19,871 bases of DNA from Chrysomallon squamiferum (GCA_012295275.1 CM022672.1:31829894-31849764), one strand, 5' to 3'. Shown: positions 1-8,757, counted from the stretch's first letter. Notes: generated from the letters alone by a model not told the origin. Numbers and translations: made by a program.

Positions 1-312
1 ATGTGTGTGCAAGTGTACGTACTTGTGTATGTCTGTGTGAGTCAGTTCATTATAAATGTGAATCACCGGGTTGGTGTGCGCGATATAATCAATGGACCTG
101 TTGGTCTGTGCATTTCTAGGCGCGTGTGCACGTACCTGAGTCTGCCAATACATTTATGCAAAGTTAGTTTGCGCGCTCTGTCCATTTATATGTATATAGA
201 TAGATATATGCTTTTGTCATTGTGTATATTTATATGTGTGATACACAGAACACTAAATCACGACTCCATCCTGGTACCAGCGAGTCACGAATGTCAGAAT
301 ATTCCAATAAAC

Positions 313-326
313 GTAACCATGGTTAC
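313..326. repeat. 14-bp perfect palindrome
   Basis: GTAACCATGGTTAC is its own reverse complement. It could be a dimeric protein-binding site, but the sequence alone does not show a function, and the symmetry stops at 14 bp. Confidence 0.7.
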
Positions 327-583
327 CTGTAAACCTCTATATTTCATTATTGTTAGTTATACAGTCATCACTTGATTCATTTTTCCATGTAAAAATTACG
401 CCACCGTTTGCATTGCTTGTTTCATCAGAGACATTGTTCCGTTATCAGCAAGAAAACTGTTTTTATTTCCTTCAGTGCTGACTCTTTGCGGACCATCTGT
501 AAAACAAAACAGTAGTAATGTTTAATACTACAAGAAGAAATATATTACATGAACTTCAAGTTGAGTGATTTCAAGTTTTTGTT

Positions 584-656
584 TAGTCCGAGTACTTTTG
601 TCTTCTGCCGCCTGCTGACCTGTCCATCATCGACGGAAGTCAGCGAACTCGGACTA
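584..656. repeat. Inverted repeat with 10-bp perfect arms
   Basis: TAGTCCGAGT at 584-593 is exactly matched by its reverse complement ACTCGGACTA at 647-656. A second pair, GCTGAC (614-619) and GTCAGC (639-644), lies inside it. The enclosed 53 bases are notably GC-richer than the surroundings. It could be a hairpin-forming transcript segment or the remnant of a short inverted-repeat element. I see no convincing target duplication and no tRNA fold. Confidence 0.5.
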
Positions 657-911
657 CCAGTCATTGTCTGTTTGTTTTGTTTTTGTTTTATTTTATTTTT
701 ATTGTCCTAGTTGAACTCAGAATGTATTGGTCCATGTCACAGGTCATTTCAATATCTGATACATTCCAAGGACAGTCAGATGACCAGACGACTAACTTGC
801 AGAACTCCTCTTAACTTCAACTGTTTGACCTTTACAGGATCATAACACGAGCCTCGAAATAATCCAGGGTCGCTCTCTGCTTTATCCCTCAACTCTGTAG
901 AGATTAGATTA

Positions 912-1075
912 TAGTAGTAGTAGCAGTAGTAGTAGTAGTAGTAGTAGTGGTAATAGTAATAGTAGTAGTAGTAGTAGTAGGAGTAGTAGTAGTAGTAAAA
1001 GTAGTAGTAGTAGAGGTAACAGTTGCGGTAGAAATTAGTAATAACAACAGAAGCTGTACTAGTGGTAGTAGTACT
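912..1075. repeat. Interrupted (AGT)n / (ACT)n microsatellite
   Basis: Runs of AGT repeat at 912-1018, interrupted by AGC, GGT and AAT variants, followed by a short decayed extension to about 1075. The three-base period keeps frames open on both strands (poly-Val on plus, poly-Thr on minus). Those frames are artefacts of the repeat and not genes. Confidence 0.92.
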
Positions 1076-2170
1076 GAGGGAAAGTGTGGCATAACGAGAT
1101 ACTTAACGTTTGTTGTACTCTCACTGGCGATGGATATGCGTTACAAGGGCAGACGTAATACAATGCGCTTCGTTAGGTTATAAACTATCAATAATCCAGT
1201 CAACAGCCTGCAATTTAGAACATTGCCAGATACTGAGATAATTTCAGAAGGGTCAGAAATTTCCCATATTGCCTCATATTGAGATTTGGTAAAGGGGCAA
1301 ACTGAAATGGATGGGGCATAATGGGATGACCTTCTCCCTCCACAGATCACAGAAAAATAAACAACTGTGACAAACTATCAAAGCTGTAAAACATTTATCT
1401 TAACCGAATAAAAGCACTGCAGGAACATCTATTCACAGCAGATTATAACCAAAACCTAAAATGCAATGAATACCGTTCACCAACCAAGTTAACTTCTATC
1501 ATTGGAATTTTAAATCAGTTTACATTTAACTTCCAAACACAAACTTATAAACTGAATTCTAAGGAAAAGCAAACCACTGTACGGACGTAATCAGTAAATA
1601 AGTAAAAACCTTGTATAAAACAACATTTTACTCTGAATTCACTGAGTATGCCAAAGAAAACTGTGACTGAACAAATTATGTAGGTACATGTAGTCAGTGT
1701 ATAAGCACTTTTATATGTTATGTCTGTGATTAGCTATGGTTTAAATATATCATCACTGAAAAACAAGACATCAGTGAAATACAAGATAGATAATAATTAT
1801 TGATATATAAACAATGTCTATATGAAGTGAAATCTATTGAATTAAGGATGTTGCACTGGAGAATCCCATGAGCTAAACTTTAAAAACGGGGACTTCATAA
1901 AATACATCTTTTTCTTCCGTTTAGCAGAATACAGTTAAGTTCTCCTAGCAGCGTGTGTGGAATTGGTAGACACAACAACAACAAGCAGACTGGAGCAGTA
2001 CCACTAAAGCAGTGAGGAGTGTACAGGTTACATTACATAACCCAGTAAAGAGTTTTGTCTATCAAATAACATGTCTGTATTAAGGGATGTCCCTCTTTTG
2101 GCAGGGAATCACACATATACATAAACAAATACACAATAAAAGACGACGATTACACACAGAAAGACACACA
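1076..2170. other. Anonymous AT-rich DNA
   Basis: About 1.1 kb with no repeated element, RNA gene or coding exon that I can recognise. A minus-strand open frame of 69 codons at 1141-1350 has no recognisable domain. A segment near 1950-1967 resembles a tRNA A-box by chance but has no cloverleaf partner. Confidence 0.55.
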
Positions 2171-2172
2171 CG

Positions 2173-2173
<1 letters not shown>

Positions 2174-2209
<36 letters not shown>
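2174..2209. repeat. (CA)n microsatellite
   Basis: An uninterrupted AC/CA dinucleotide array of 36 bases, preceded by imperfect CA repeats from about 2154. It generates His/Thr and Cys/Val low-complexity frames in both directions. Confidence 0.95.
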
Positions 2210-2211
<2 letters not shown>

Positions 2212-2289
2212 ATCCTTTTGGTGGATAGGCACCGACTGCCGCACTGGAATATTTTTAATATATTTCTTTAATGTCTTTCTTTCTTTCGT

Positions 2290-2490
2290 TATTATTGTTG
2301 TTGTTGTTGTTGCTGCTGTTGCCGACATCGTTAGCGTCATCTTGTTGTCCTTATTACTAATGTTACTTTTCTTCTTCTCATTATTATTTCGACCAACTTT
2401 ATTATTATTATTTTAGTTACTTTATAATCAATGCTGCCGTCAATGTTGTTCCTGTACTGGTTGTTCATTTTTCTGTTATTGTCGTTATAA
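2290..2490. repeat. Dispersed repeat copy 1 with TTG microsatellite
   Basis: A (TTG)n/(TGC)n tract at 2292-2320 is followed by a segment that recurs at 16196-16350. The clearest match is 2349-2385 against 16219-16255, where 33 of 37 bases agree by my reading. This looks like an unclassified interspersed repeat. A third, shorter resemblance lies near 9968-9985. Confidence 0.5.
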
Positions 2491-2559
2491 ATACACCGTA
2501 AAAAGTCAGTTTAGAAATATGGGGGTTGGGAAATAATAGTAATCATTATCATCATCACA

Positions 2560-2720
2560 ATAGAAATTATAATGATGATGATGATAATGACGACGAAAAT
2601 AATAATAATTATAATAATAATTATAATAATAATAATAATAATCATAATAATAACAGCGAAATAAATATATGAAATGAAATTAAATAAAAATAACATGAAA
2701 ATAAAATAAAATAAAATGTG
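2560..2720. repeat. ATG / AAT / AAAAT microsatellite cluster
   Basis: A patchwork of (GAT)n at about 2572-2587, (AAT)n and (AATT)-like units to about 2660, and (AAAAT)n at 2697-2717. The minus-strand poly-Ile frame across it is an artefact. Confidence 0.85.
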
Positions 2721-2970
2721 TTTCGCTGCCATGACAACTCGTTTATCGATCGACTTCAAGTCCAACAGCGCTCAAATTTTTCTGATAAACTAGGTCACCC
2801 CCCACCCCATACCATCCCATCCAGTTCTCAGTACTCACTGCTGATGTGAATTTCACCTTAAACACTGCACAAACAACTGACGCTTTACAATTCTTTAGTA
2901 TGAAAGAAGAAACATTTTTTCATGTGAACAAGGACAACACATTAAATAAATAACATCATCAGTAAAAACA
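2721..2970. other. Anonymous DNA with C-rich run
   Basis: Non-repetitive sequence apart from a C-rich stretch at 2796-2822 (runs of C separated by single A or AT steps), which is unusual in this AT-rich window. No gene seen. Confidence 0.5.
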
Positions 2971-3045
2971 ACGACGACAACAACAACAACAACAACAACA
3001 ACAATTATAATAACAATAATAATAATAATAACTCAAAATAATCGA
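2970..3045. repeat. (AAC)n to (AAT)n compound microsatellite
   Basis: ACG/AAC repeats at about 2970-3004 pass directly into AAT repeats at 3005-3031. This change of repeat unit by single-base substitution also appears at 5338-5462. Confidence 0.9.
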
Positions 3046-3129
3046 AGAAAGAAAGAAAAAGGAATAAAAAAGATAATGAAATAAATAATCAGTAAACATT
3101 TTTAAAAACTGAAAGCGAGAAAATTAAGC

Positions 3130-3130
<1 letters not shown>

Positions 3131-3176
<46 letters not shown>
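3131..3176. repeat. (AAT)n microsatellite
   Basis: An uninterrupted ATA/AAT array of 46 bases. It gives a poly-Tyr minus-strand frame that is not a gene. Confidence 0.95.
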
Positions 3177-3177
<1 letters not shown>

Positions 3178-4143
3178 TCATACAGATATACAAACACAGA
3201 CACCGTTTTTTATTAATGTTCTTATGTCTTGTTTCTTCTTTTTCGTCATTTTTGTATTTCCTCGTATTATATTCTAAAATTTTATATACACATATACACA
3301 GACACATATATAGACAACTTTTCTTATTAGTATTCATTATTGTATTGTCTTCGCTTATTATATTTAAATAAATAAATAAACATAAAATAGTATAATTGTT
3401 AAAATAATTATCCTTCTTATGTTACTGGTGACAAATTTACAACGTACTCCCAGAAATGAGACATGGCGCTGAAACATGAACACTAGCTAAACAAAGAACA
3501 AACCATTGAAACACAGGTCAAAAACTAACTTTTACATAATAATAATAATAATAACAACAACATCCCTAAAGCTGACTTTGCTGAAGCCTGGGACCCAAGT
3601 AATCTGTTTTGTTTTTGTTTTAGTGCTAAATGTTAACACTATGTATAACGTAATCGCTCCATGCGCGTCACTGAAATGAATTTATAGGAATACTCTCTGA
3701 TACGAGAGACGCTAAGAGAACATTAAACTATATTCTGGATCAGTTTGTTGAAAAGATTAACAATTACAATGTTTAAGTAGGTAGATACATAGAAAAACCG
3801 ATTTATATTTAGCACTATACTGCAGTACCGGTATTTTAGGATTGTCTTTTTTCATGCTAATTAAAAGTTGTCTGATAAGATGAAATTATTTTCTTTATTA
3901 CTCTACTAATTACTTCATTTGTAATGTTATTGTAATAAATGCTAGAAAAATGAGTGTGAAATTCGCGGGGCGGGTACAAAGAAGCTCGAAGTCTAAGGTT
4001 AATACGGCACTGACTGTAGTCATTACGTGATTTGTATGTGTGCTGCTGTAAAATATATGAATACCTCCACTCTTGAAGTGTTACGTGAAAAAAATATGTG
4101 TAAAACACCACTTAGCAGCAATGTAGTGTATATATGTATGTAT
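3177..4143. other. Anonymous AT-rich DNA with a small GC-rich/bZIP-like cluster
   Basis: Mostly unstructured AT-rich sequence, with a short AAT/AAC array at 3537-3562. The minus-strand frame at 3857-4111 (84 codons) has no recognisable domain. At 3966-3974 a run matching a GC box (GGGGCGGG) is followed by a TGACTgtAGTCA near-palindrome (4011-4022) and TTACGTGA (4023-4030). These could be transcription-factor sites, but no gene start is evident. Confidence 0.45.
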
Positions 4144-4168
4144 CACACACACACACACACACACACAT
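4144..4168. repeat. (CA)n microsatellite
   Basis: An uninterrupted CA array of about 25 bases, bordered upstream by a short TATG/TGTA tract. Confidence 0.93.
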
Positions 4169-4228
4169 ATTTTTGGTACAATAGTTAGGACAATCTCGAT
4201 GGTTTTTCTGTTGTTTCTTGGTATTTAA

Positions 4229-4345
4229 TTAGTATTATCATCATAATCATCATCATTATCATCATCATACTTTTTTTTTTCATCATGTTCCCAATCATCA
4301 ACGGCATAACATTATCATTAAAATTATTATCTTCGTCATCAACAT
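4229..4345. repeat. Interrupted (ATC)n tract
   Basis: ATC/ATT repeats with interruptions and a T-run at 4271-4280, decaying toward 4345. Confidence 0.8.
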
Positions 4346-5337
4346 AGTTAACATAATTCAACGTGTACAGTTAAACAGACAAATACAGTCAAAGAAAAAC
4401 AGACAAGTTATAGACATGAAAGAGTAAACGGAGTTTTAGTTATTTAATATATAACACAACTAATCGTGTACAAATAATAAAAAAAACACAAACATAAAAG
4501 TCAGACCGGAAATTACTTTATATCTCACAAAACGCTTTTCTTCGACAGATAAAATCTTTCTGGTTTCCGCAGATTTCATCCTTCCACTTTAATCTGTACA
4601 TTCAGTTTAGATGCATGCAATTCTCTTTTCCTCCTCCGTTATCAAGCAGATGGCTGTTCCAGTAAATGTAGTTAAGTCTTTCGAAGTGTTGACAGGAAGA
4701 CTCCCTTGGAAACGACCTTAACCGTCGATGTCATTTCCACCAACCCAGTGCATGTCGGCTGTAAGATATAATTAATACCTGAAATTAAAATGTTTTGTTG
4801 AGAATGAGAGAAGAAAGGATATTTAAAAAACGACAAACGAGGAAAACGACAACCGAATGAATGTAACGAAAGTTTGAAAAGCACTTTTATTCTTCCATTT
4901 TTATTCATTTATTTAGAGACAGACTGAAAAAAATAGCCATGTGGAAAGACATAGTAAAAGAGAAAATTTATGAAAACTAAGCTGAAAGTGAAAAAAACAA
5001 AACAAATTATAAATATTCAGAGAAAAACGTTTTCTTTATGAAGTGTGAGAAGGGTGAAATACAAAAGTAGAAAATACTGCTAATATAATAATGATGAAAG
5101 TAAAAAAGAAATTCTAAACAGAAAAGAAGTACAGATTAATATCACAAATTTCTAATATAAGTAACGAAAAGCTCACTAATGATGTAAGACAGGTAAATAA
5201 CGACTATTATCTACAAAGTAGTAAACACGTGATCTTATCTTGTCGTCTGTCCACGAAACAGCGACAGATTTTCACGAAAACCAGTAGCAATGACATTTGT
5301 TAACAAATACTTCTGGACTCTACGTAGCCTCTGAAAT
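4346..5337. other. Anonymous AT-rich DNA; one weak exon candidate on minus strand
   Basis: About 1 kb of A-rich sequence. The only gene-like point is on the minus strand at 4758-4672. A pyrimidine-rich stretch ending in TTACAG could serve as a 3' splice site, and it is followed by 28 sense codons and TAA in locally less AT-biased DNA. The peptide (begins PTCTGLVEM, ends STLRKT) matches nothing I know, so I do not call it as a CDS. Confidence 0.4.
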
Positions 5338-5462
5338 ACTACTGCTACTACTACTACTACTACTACTACTAATAATAATACTAATAATACTAATAATAAT
5401 AATATTAATAAAAAGAAGAAGAAGACGAAGAAGAAAAAGAAGAAGAAGAACAACAACAACAA
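5338..5462. repeat. Compound microsatellite ACT, AAT, AAG, AAC
   Basis: Four trinucleotide arrays follow each other without a spacer: ACT at about 5338-5371, AAT to about 5410, AAG/ACG to about 5448, and AAC to 5462. All units are one substitution from the next. The poly-Leu/Ile/Arg and poly-Val/Phe frames across it are artefacts. Confidence 0.93.
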
Positions 5463-6007
5463 CTGTTAATACAAATTATTTTCTACTGCAACTACTATTT
5501 CTTCTACTAATATATATTATTTCTATAGCAACAACACTACTAATAAAGCTGCTATCTGAAAAAAGGAGTTTCCCATTTGAACATATATTCTCATCACAAC
5601 AACCAAAACTGGTTAACGACAAAAGTATGTAACCACGAACTGTTTTGAACAATTGTTACGATATTATATTTATATATAGATAGCTGAACTACAACATGGT
5701 GATTTTATTCACAGAAACCATCTCAACATTCAGTCTAAATTTTCGGTTACAGAACGGTTTGTCACAAACGAATACGGCCACATTAATTCTTGTATTTTTC
5801 ATATGTTACGGAAATGGCCGAACGTGATGAAATATCGAGTTCCTACAGTCTAGAATTGTATTGTTTAGTTATGTAACGCAGATATAAAAAGACAAATTAG
5901 GAAAATAAGTCAGCTATACATTTTTAAAATGTATAATTGTATTACCAGACAAAGTGATAAGTAAATGATTCAGGTGATAAATAAATCGGTCGATTAACAT
6001 CGCCATT

Positions 6008-6029
6008 TTACGTAATCAGAATGACGTCA
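6008..6029. promoter_or_regulatory. Paired palindromic bZIP sites (TTACGTAA + TGACGTCA), copy 1
   Basis: TTACGTAA (6008-6015) matches the C/EBP and PAR-bZIP type site, and TGACGTCA (6022-6029) is the full consensus cAMP-response element bound by CREB/ATF proteins. Both are perfect 8-bp palindromes, 14 bp apart start to start. The same pair with the same spacing recurs at 9683-9704. An ATGGCG with A at -3 lies 36 bp after the start of the CRE. Conservation of both sites in a strongly diverged duplicate is what supports this call. Promoter activity is inferred. Confidence 0.5.
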
Positions 6030-6117
6030 CTAAACAAGTAACAACAACAATAGCAACATGGCGAACAATTGTAAATTCACGAAGGTTTATGTTTTTTATT
6101 TATTCTAATAACTGGTT

Positions 6118-6232
6118 GATGGATATGATGTGAATTTAGTTTATTTCGATTACTTGGTGATGCTTTTCTTTAAAGATAAATTACTTAATACTGGGAGACT
6201 GTGCTGACCTAGTGAATCGTGAAAATGTAAGT
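6118..6232 (+). pseudogene. Exon-like remnant ending at GTAAGT, unknown protein
   Basis: Aligned with 9795-9905, this block shows a common reading frame: about 18 codons (DGYDVN...YFDYLVMLFFKD), then a one-base insertion, after which the matching frame continues LGDCADLV. It ends AAT|GTAAGT, an excellent 5' splice site. Copy 2 reads YLDYLV, FIKDNY and LGDCADLL in one uninterrupted frame. Differences between copies are spread over all codon positions, so there is little sign of selection on protein. Unrecognised; it could be a relic exon or chance openness. Confidence 0.25.
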
Positions 6233-6296
6233 CGCTTATTTTGTATTATATTTTTATAGTTGTAACAATAAACCATATTTTATTGTTTTAATTTTT

Positions 6297-6391
6297 CATC
6301 ATCATCATAAATATATTCTTCCCTCTCTGCTTCTTATTCTTCTTCTTCAGATTCTTCTTCTTCTTCTTCTTCTTATTATTATTATTATTAC
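6297..6391. repeat. (ATC), (TTC)n and (TTA)n tracts
   Basis: A short ATC run (6297-6308) is followed by an interrupted TTC array (about 6328-6373) running directly into TTA repeats (6374-6391). Confidence 0.88.
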
Positions 6392-6800
6392 AAACTGAAT
6401 ACAAACACCTCGTATATTGTTACAAATCGAGATAAAACACTACTGTTATTATACCTACTACAACTACCATTGCTATTATTTCTGTTATTAATATTGTTAC
6501 TAAAGTGGTAAGATAAAACTACTACTGCTACTGCTTCTACCACTACTACTATTTCTGTTTCCAATATTGTAGATATAAGTACTAATATTAGTTTTGTTAA
6601 TCTTAGAATAATTACATATGTATTGTTGATCAGGGAAACATAACTGAAGTAACTGCTTTCAGAATTTAACAGATGCATCAGAAATACACAACTTGTATAG
6701 AACTGGTTCATGCTTAATAATAGCAATAACAATAATTTTAGTACTAGTGGTGGTGCTAAGAGTTACAGCAGTAGTATAGTAAAACTAGTACTACTGATAA
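6392..6800. repeat. Decayed (ACT)n-rich region
   Basis: Scattered ACT/ATT units with many substitutions (for example 6438-6475, 6515-6550 and 6765-6800) suggest an old trinucleotide array. The minus-strand frame here (6388-6732) is low-complexity Leu/Ser/Asn and is not credited. Around 6470-6510 the text resembles the ACT block of the tandem unit at 10967-11010. Confidence 0.6.
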
Positions 6801-7005
6801 TTGTAATCTATTTGCTCTTTTAACATTTTAGTGCATTAATTTTGTTGTTGGTGTTTTGCTAATCAGTGGTTTTTGTTATCTTTTCTTTTAGATTGATTTT
6901 TAGCATAAAATTTAAAGAAATCATTAATTTCAAAAATATGTTAGAATAACATTTAAAAAAAGCCTTAATTTATCATACATTACATATTTTTAATATATTA
7001 CAGAT
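6801..7005. other. Anonymous AT-rich DNA
   Basis: T-rich and A-rich sequence with no recognised feature between the decayed ACT region and the GTTAGG-like tract. Confidence 0.5.
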
Positions 7006-7007
7006 AA

Positions 7008-7171
7008 TAGGGTTATGCTGTGATTAGTGTTGGGGTCAGGCTTAACATTATGTTCAAGGTTAGAGTTAAATTTTTGGTTTTGGTGAGTGTTAGTGTTTGC
7101 ATTAGAGTTAAGGTTATGTTTAGTGTTAAGCTTCAGGTTCAGATTTGGTTTCTGTGTTAGTATTAAAACTT
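7008..7171 (+). repeat. Degenerate GTTAGG-like tract, cut by the assembly gap
   Basis: From 7008 the sequence shows a loose six-base rhythm of GTTAGx/GTTAAx words (AGGGTTA, GATTAG, AGGTTAG, GAGTTAA, AAGGTTATG), G- and T-rich on the plus strand, up to the first N. It resembles the tracts at 14783-14910, 15154-15215 and 15505-15560. TTAGGG is the metazoan telomere repeat, so this could be a decayed interstitial telomere-like array, or part of the same 360-bp repeat family as those tracts. Confidence 0.55.
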
Positions 7172-7371
7172 NNNNNNNNNNNNNNNNNNNNNNNNNNNNN
7201 NNNNNNNNNNNNNNNNNNNNNNNNNNNNNNNNNNNNNNNNNNNNNNNNNNNNNNNNNNNNNNNNNNNNNNNNNNNNNNNNNNNNNNNNNNNNNNNNNNNN
7301 NNNNNNNNNNNNNNNNNNNNNNNNNNNNNNNNNNNNNNNNNNNNNNNNNNNNNNNNNNNNNNNNNNNNNNN
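7172..7371. other. Assembly gap (200 N)
   Basis: Exactly 200 unknown bases. The round number suggests a placeholder or estimated gap, so the true length is unknown. The open frames spanning it are meaningless. Confidence 0.99.
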
Positions 7372-8020
7372 TATCTTCAGTTTATTTTCAAGTAAATTAG
7401 CTACAGCTAGAAGTAAAGTATCTACATTAACTACTGACCAGTTTTCACCCACTCCAAAGTATTCAGCCTGCTGATAGTGCTTGTCTAGGCAAATTTATAT
7501 ATGACATAGCTTCATTTTTCCTTTCTTCCTTAATTCTTTTTTTCTTTTCTTTCTTTCTTTTATTTATTTATATCTTAATTATTTTTTATAATGATTATTT
7601 ATTTTCCAGATGAAATAATAACACACAGCTAGGTTAAAGTAGATCTGATTGTAAAAAGGGTTTAGAGTGGATCTTACTATATGTTGTAAATACACTGCTC
7701 TGAAGTTATTATGGGTTTCTAATATGATACTTGTGTACACAAAGGGGGAGAGAATTGGCAGAAACAGAAAGACAGAGAGAGTATATATATTGTTGTTGTG
7801 GTTGTTTTTGTGTGTATATGGAGTGTATTTTGGTCCTTTATAAAGAATTTTTTTTTATTCAATATTTATTTATTTTATTAATTAATTAAACTATTTAATT
7901 GCTAATGTTTGAATTTCATTTTTTTTTCCTTCATTATTTGATTTCTTTATTTATTTATTTATTTATTTATGTGTTGTAAGATGGGTCTGTGTCCACCAAG
8001 TGTCACGTGTGTCAGTAAAT
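7372..8020. other. AT-rich DNA with ATTT and TTCT tracts
   Basis: Anonymous sequence. It includes a TTTC-rich stretch (7515-7565), AT-rich runs at 7855-7900, and an (ATTT)n array at about 7937-7970. No gene or RNA seen. Confidence 0.6.
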
Positions 8021-8275
8021 ATGTCTGTCTGTCTGTACATCTGATCATTAGAATTAGTTCATAAGAGTGTAATGTATGTTTGTATGTGTATGTGTGTGTA
8101 TATAATTTATCTATGTATGCATGTATTTTTCTATCTCTGTGTGTGTGTGTGTGTGTAGGTATGTGTATGTATGTACCTGCATGTATATATTTATACAGAT
8201 GTATGTATATATGTATTAATGTATGAGTGTGTCTGTATTTATAGACATATGTGTGTGCATGTATTAGTATCTTGT
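8021..8275. repeat. TG/TATG-rich microsatellite region
   Basis: A mosaic of GTCT (8021-8036), TATG/TGTA and TG repeats, with the cleanest (TG)n at about 8138-8156. The plus frame at 8171-8422 is a Tyr/Val/Cys-rich artefact of this region. Confidence 0.85.
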
Positions 8276-8289
8276 TTTATGTACATCTG

Positions 8290-8360
8290 CTTAGATTCTG
8301 CATTCAGCCAATTTTGCAGAAATGATTGGCACAGGAAGATGAAGTCCAGTCATGACATCA
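8290..8360 (-). mobile_element. Truncated SINE tail, inverted copy
   Basis: On the minus strand this matches the downstream part of the SINE-like segment at 12050-12245. The clearest stretch is TGATGTCATGACTGGACTTC followed by TCCTGTGCC, matching 12167-12202. The 5' tRNA-like part is missing, as expected of a 5'-truncated retroposed copy. Just beyond its 5' break lies a short ATC array (8360-8388). Confidence 0.5.
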
Positions 8361-8669
8361 CCAACAACATCATCATCATTATCATCATTTCAACACAGCT
8401 CGGTCAGTATTTAATTAGATAGTTTATCAGTTGTATAATTTCTGTTCTTTAACACAAAACAAATTCCTTTATTACTTTCATCAAAACTGTTTTTTAACTT
8501 CTGTTTTCTCTGTAGTCTTCTCCATTCTCCTTTAGCACAAAACTGCTTTATGATATTCAGTTAGGTAATTTTATTAATAGTGCACAACGTACAAATTATT
8601 TACATAGAAATCTAAACTAATAACTTTCGGACTTTTAATTTTTTTTTTTTAATCTGATTTTATTTGATG
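8361..8669. other. AT-rich DNA with short ATC array
   Basis: An ATC/AAC array at 8360-8388, then anonymous sequence with T-runs at 8638-8650. No gene seen. Confidence 0.5.
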
Positions 8670-8678
8670 ATGATAATC

Positions 8679-8679
<1 letters not shown>

Positions 8680-8740
<61 letters not shown>

Positions 8741-8757
8741 TATTATTATTATTATTT
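8680..8757. repeat. (AAT)n joined to (ATT)n, large A/T palindrome
   Basis: About 61 bases of AAT repeats (8680-8740) switch directly to ATT repeats (8739-8757), so the junction is self-complementary and could form a hairpin or cruciform. The same arrangement occurs at 16114-16196. Confidence 0.9.

Larger units (their letters stand above)
1..910. other. Anonymous AT-rich DNA, no supported gene
   Basis: The first 60 bases are TG-rich, the decayed edge of a (TG)n tract. A reading frame open from the first base to 375 translates to a low-complexity, Cys/Val/Tyr-rich peptide and I do not accept it as a gene. A T-rich, TTTTG/TTTTA tract lies at 667-705. The only structured elements are the palindrome at 313-326 and the inverted repeat at 584-656, listed separately. 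No splice-bounded coding segment or RNA gene is visible. Confidence 0.6.
5578..6290 (+). other. Duplicated segment, copy 1 (possible promoter plus first exon)
   Basis: This segment is a diverged direct duplicate of 9305-9965. The order of shared blocks is the same in both: a GGTTAAC block (5605-5634 against 9325-9354), a TTACAGAACG block (5743-5775 against 9458-9490), a bZIP-site pair with a start-codon context (6001-6065 against 9675-9735), an exon-like block (6118-6226 against 9795-9905), and a TTGTAACAAT block downstream. ATGGCG at 6058 opens a frame that meets two TAA stops after 16 codons. The exon-like block in the better frame reads DGYDVN...YFDYLV, with an extra A at 6178-6180 breaking it relative to copy 2, and then ends at a consensus GTAAGT donor (6227-6232). 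I do not recognise the protein. It is either the 5' end of a gene that has since decayed, or an unclassified repeat family. Confidence 0.5.

Noticed and set aside
1-375. Open frame of 124 codons from the first base
   Set aside because: It starts inside a TG-rich tract, has a low-complexity Cys/Val/Tyr start, and shows no domain or splice support.
1944-1970. GTGGAATTGGTAGACAC, similar to a tRNA-Leu D-arm/A box
   Set aside because: No B box or acceptor stem at the expected distance, and the next bases are an ACA/CAA repeat. Probably chance.
3640-3680. AACGTAATCGCTCC...GCGTCACTG, a possible third copy of the duplicated bZIP module
   Set aside because: Neither TTACGTAA nor TGACGTCA is intact, no GCAACATGGCG follows, and the flanks do not match.
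3857-4111. Minus-strand frame of 84 codons
   Set aside because: No domain, no splice or promoter context on that strand, and a length expected by chance in this much sequence.
7087-7474. Three open frames spanning the gap
   Set aside because: Most of each consists of unknown residues from the 200 N. The ends are repeat-derived or unstructured.
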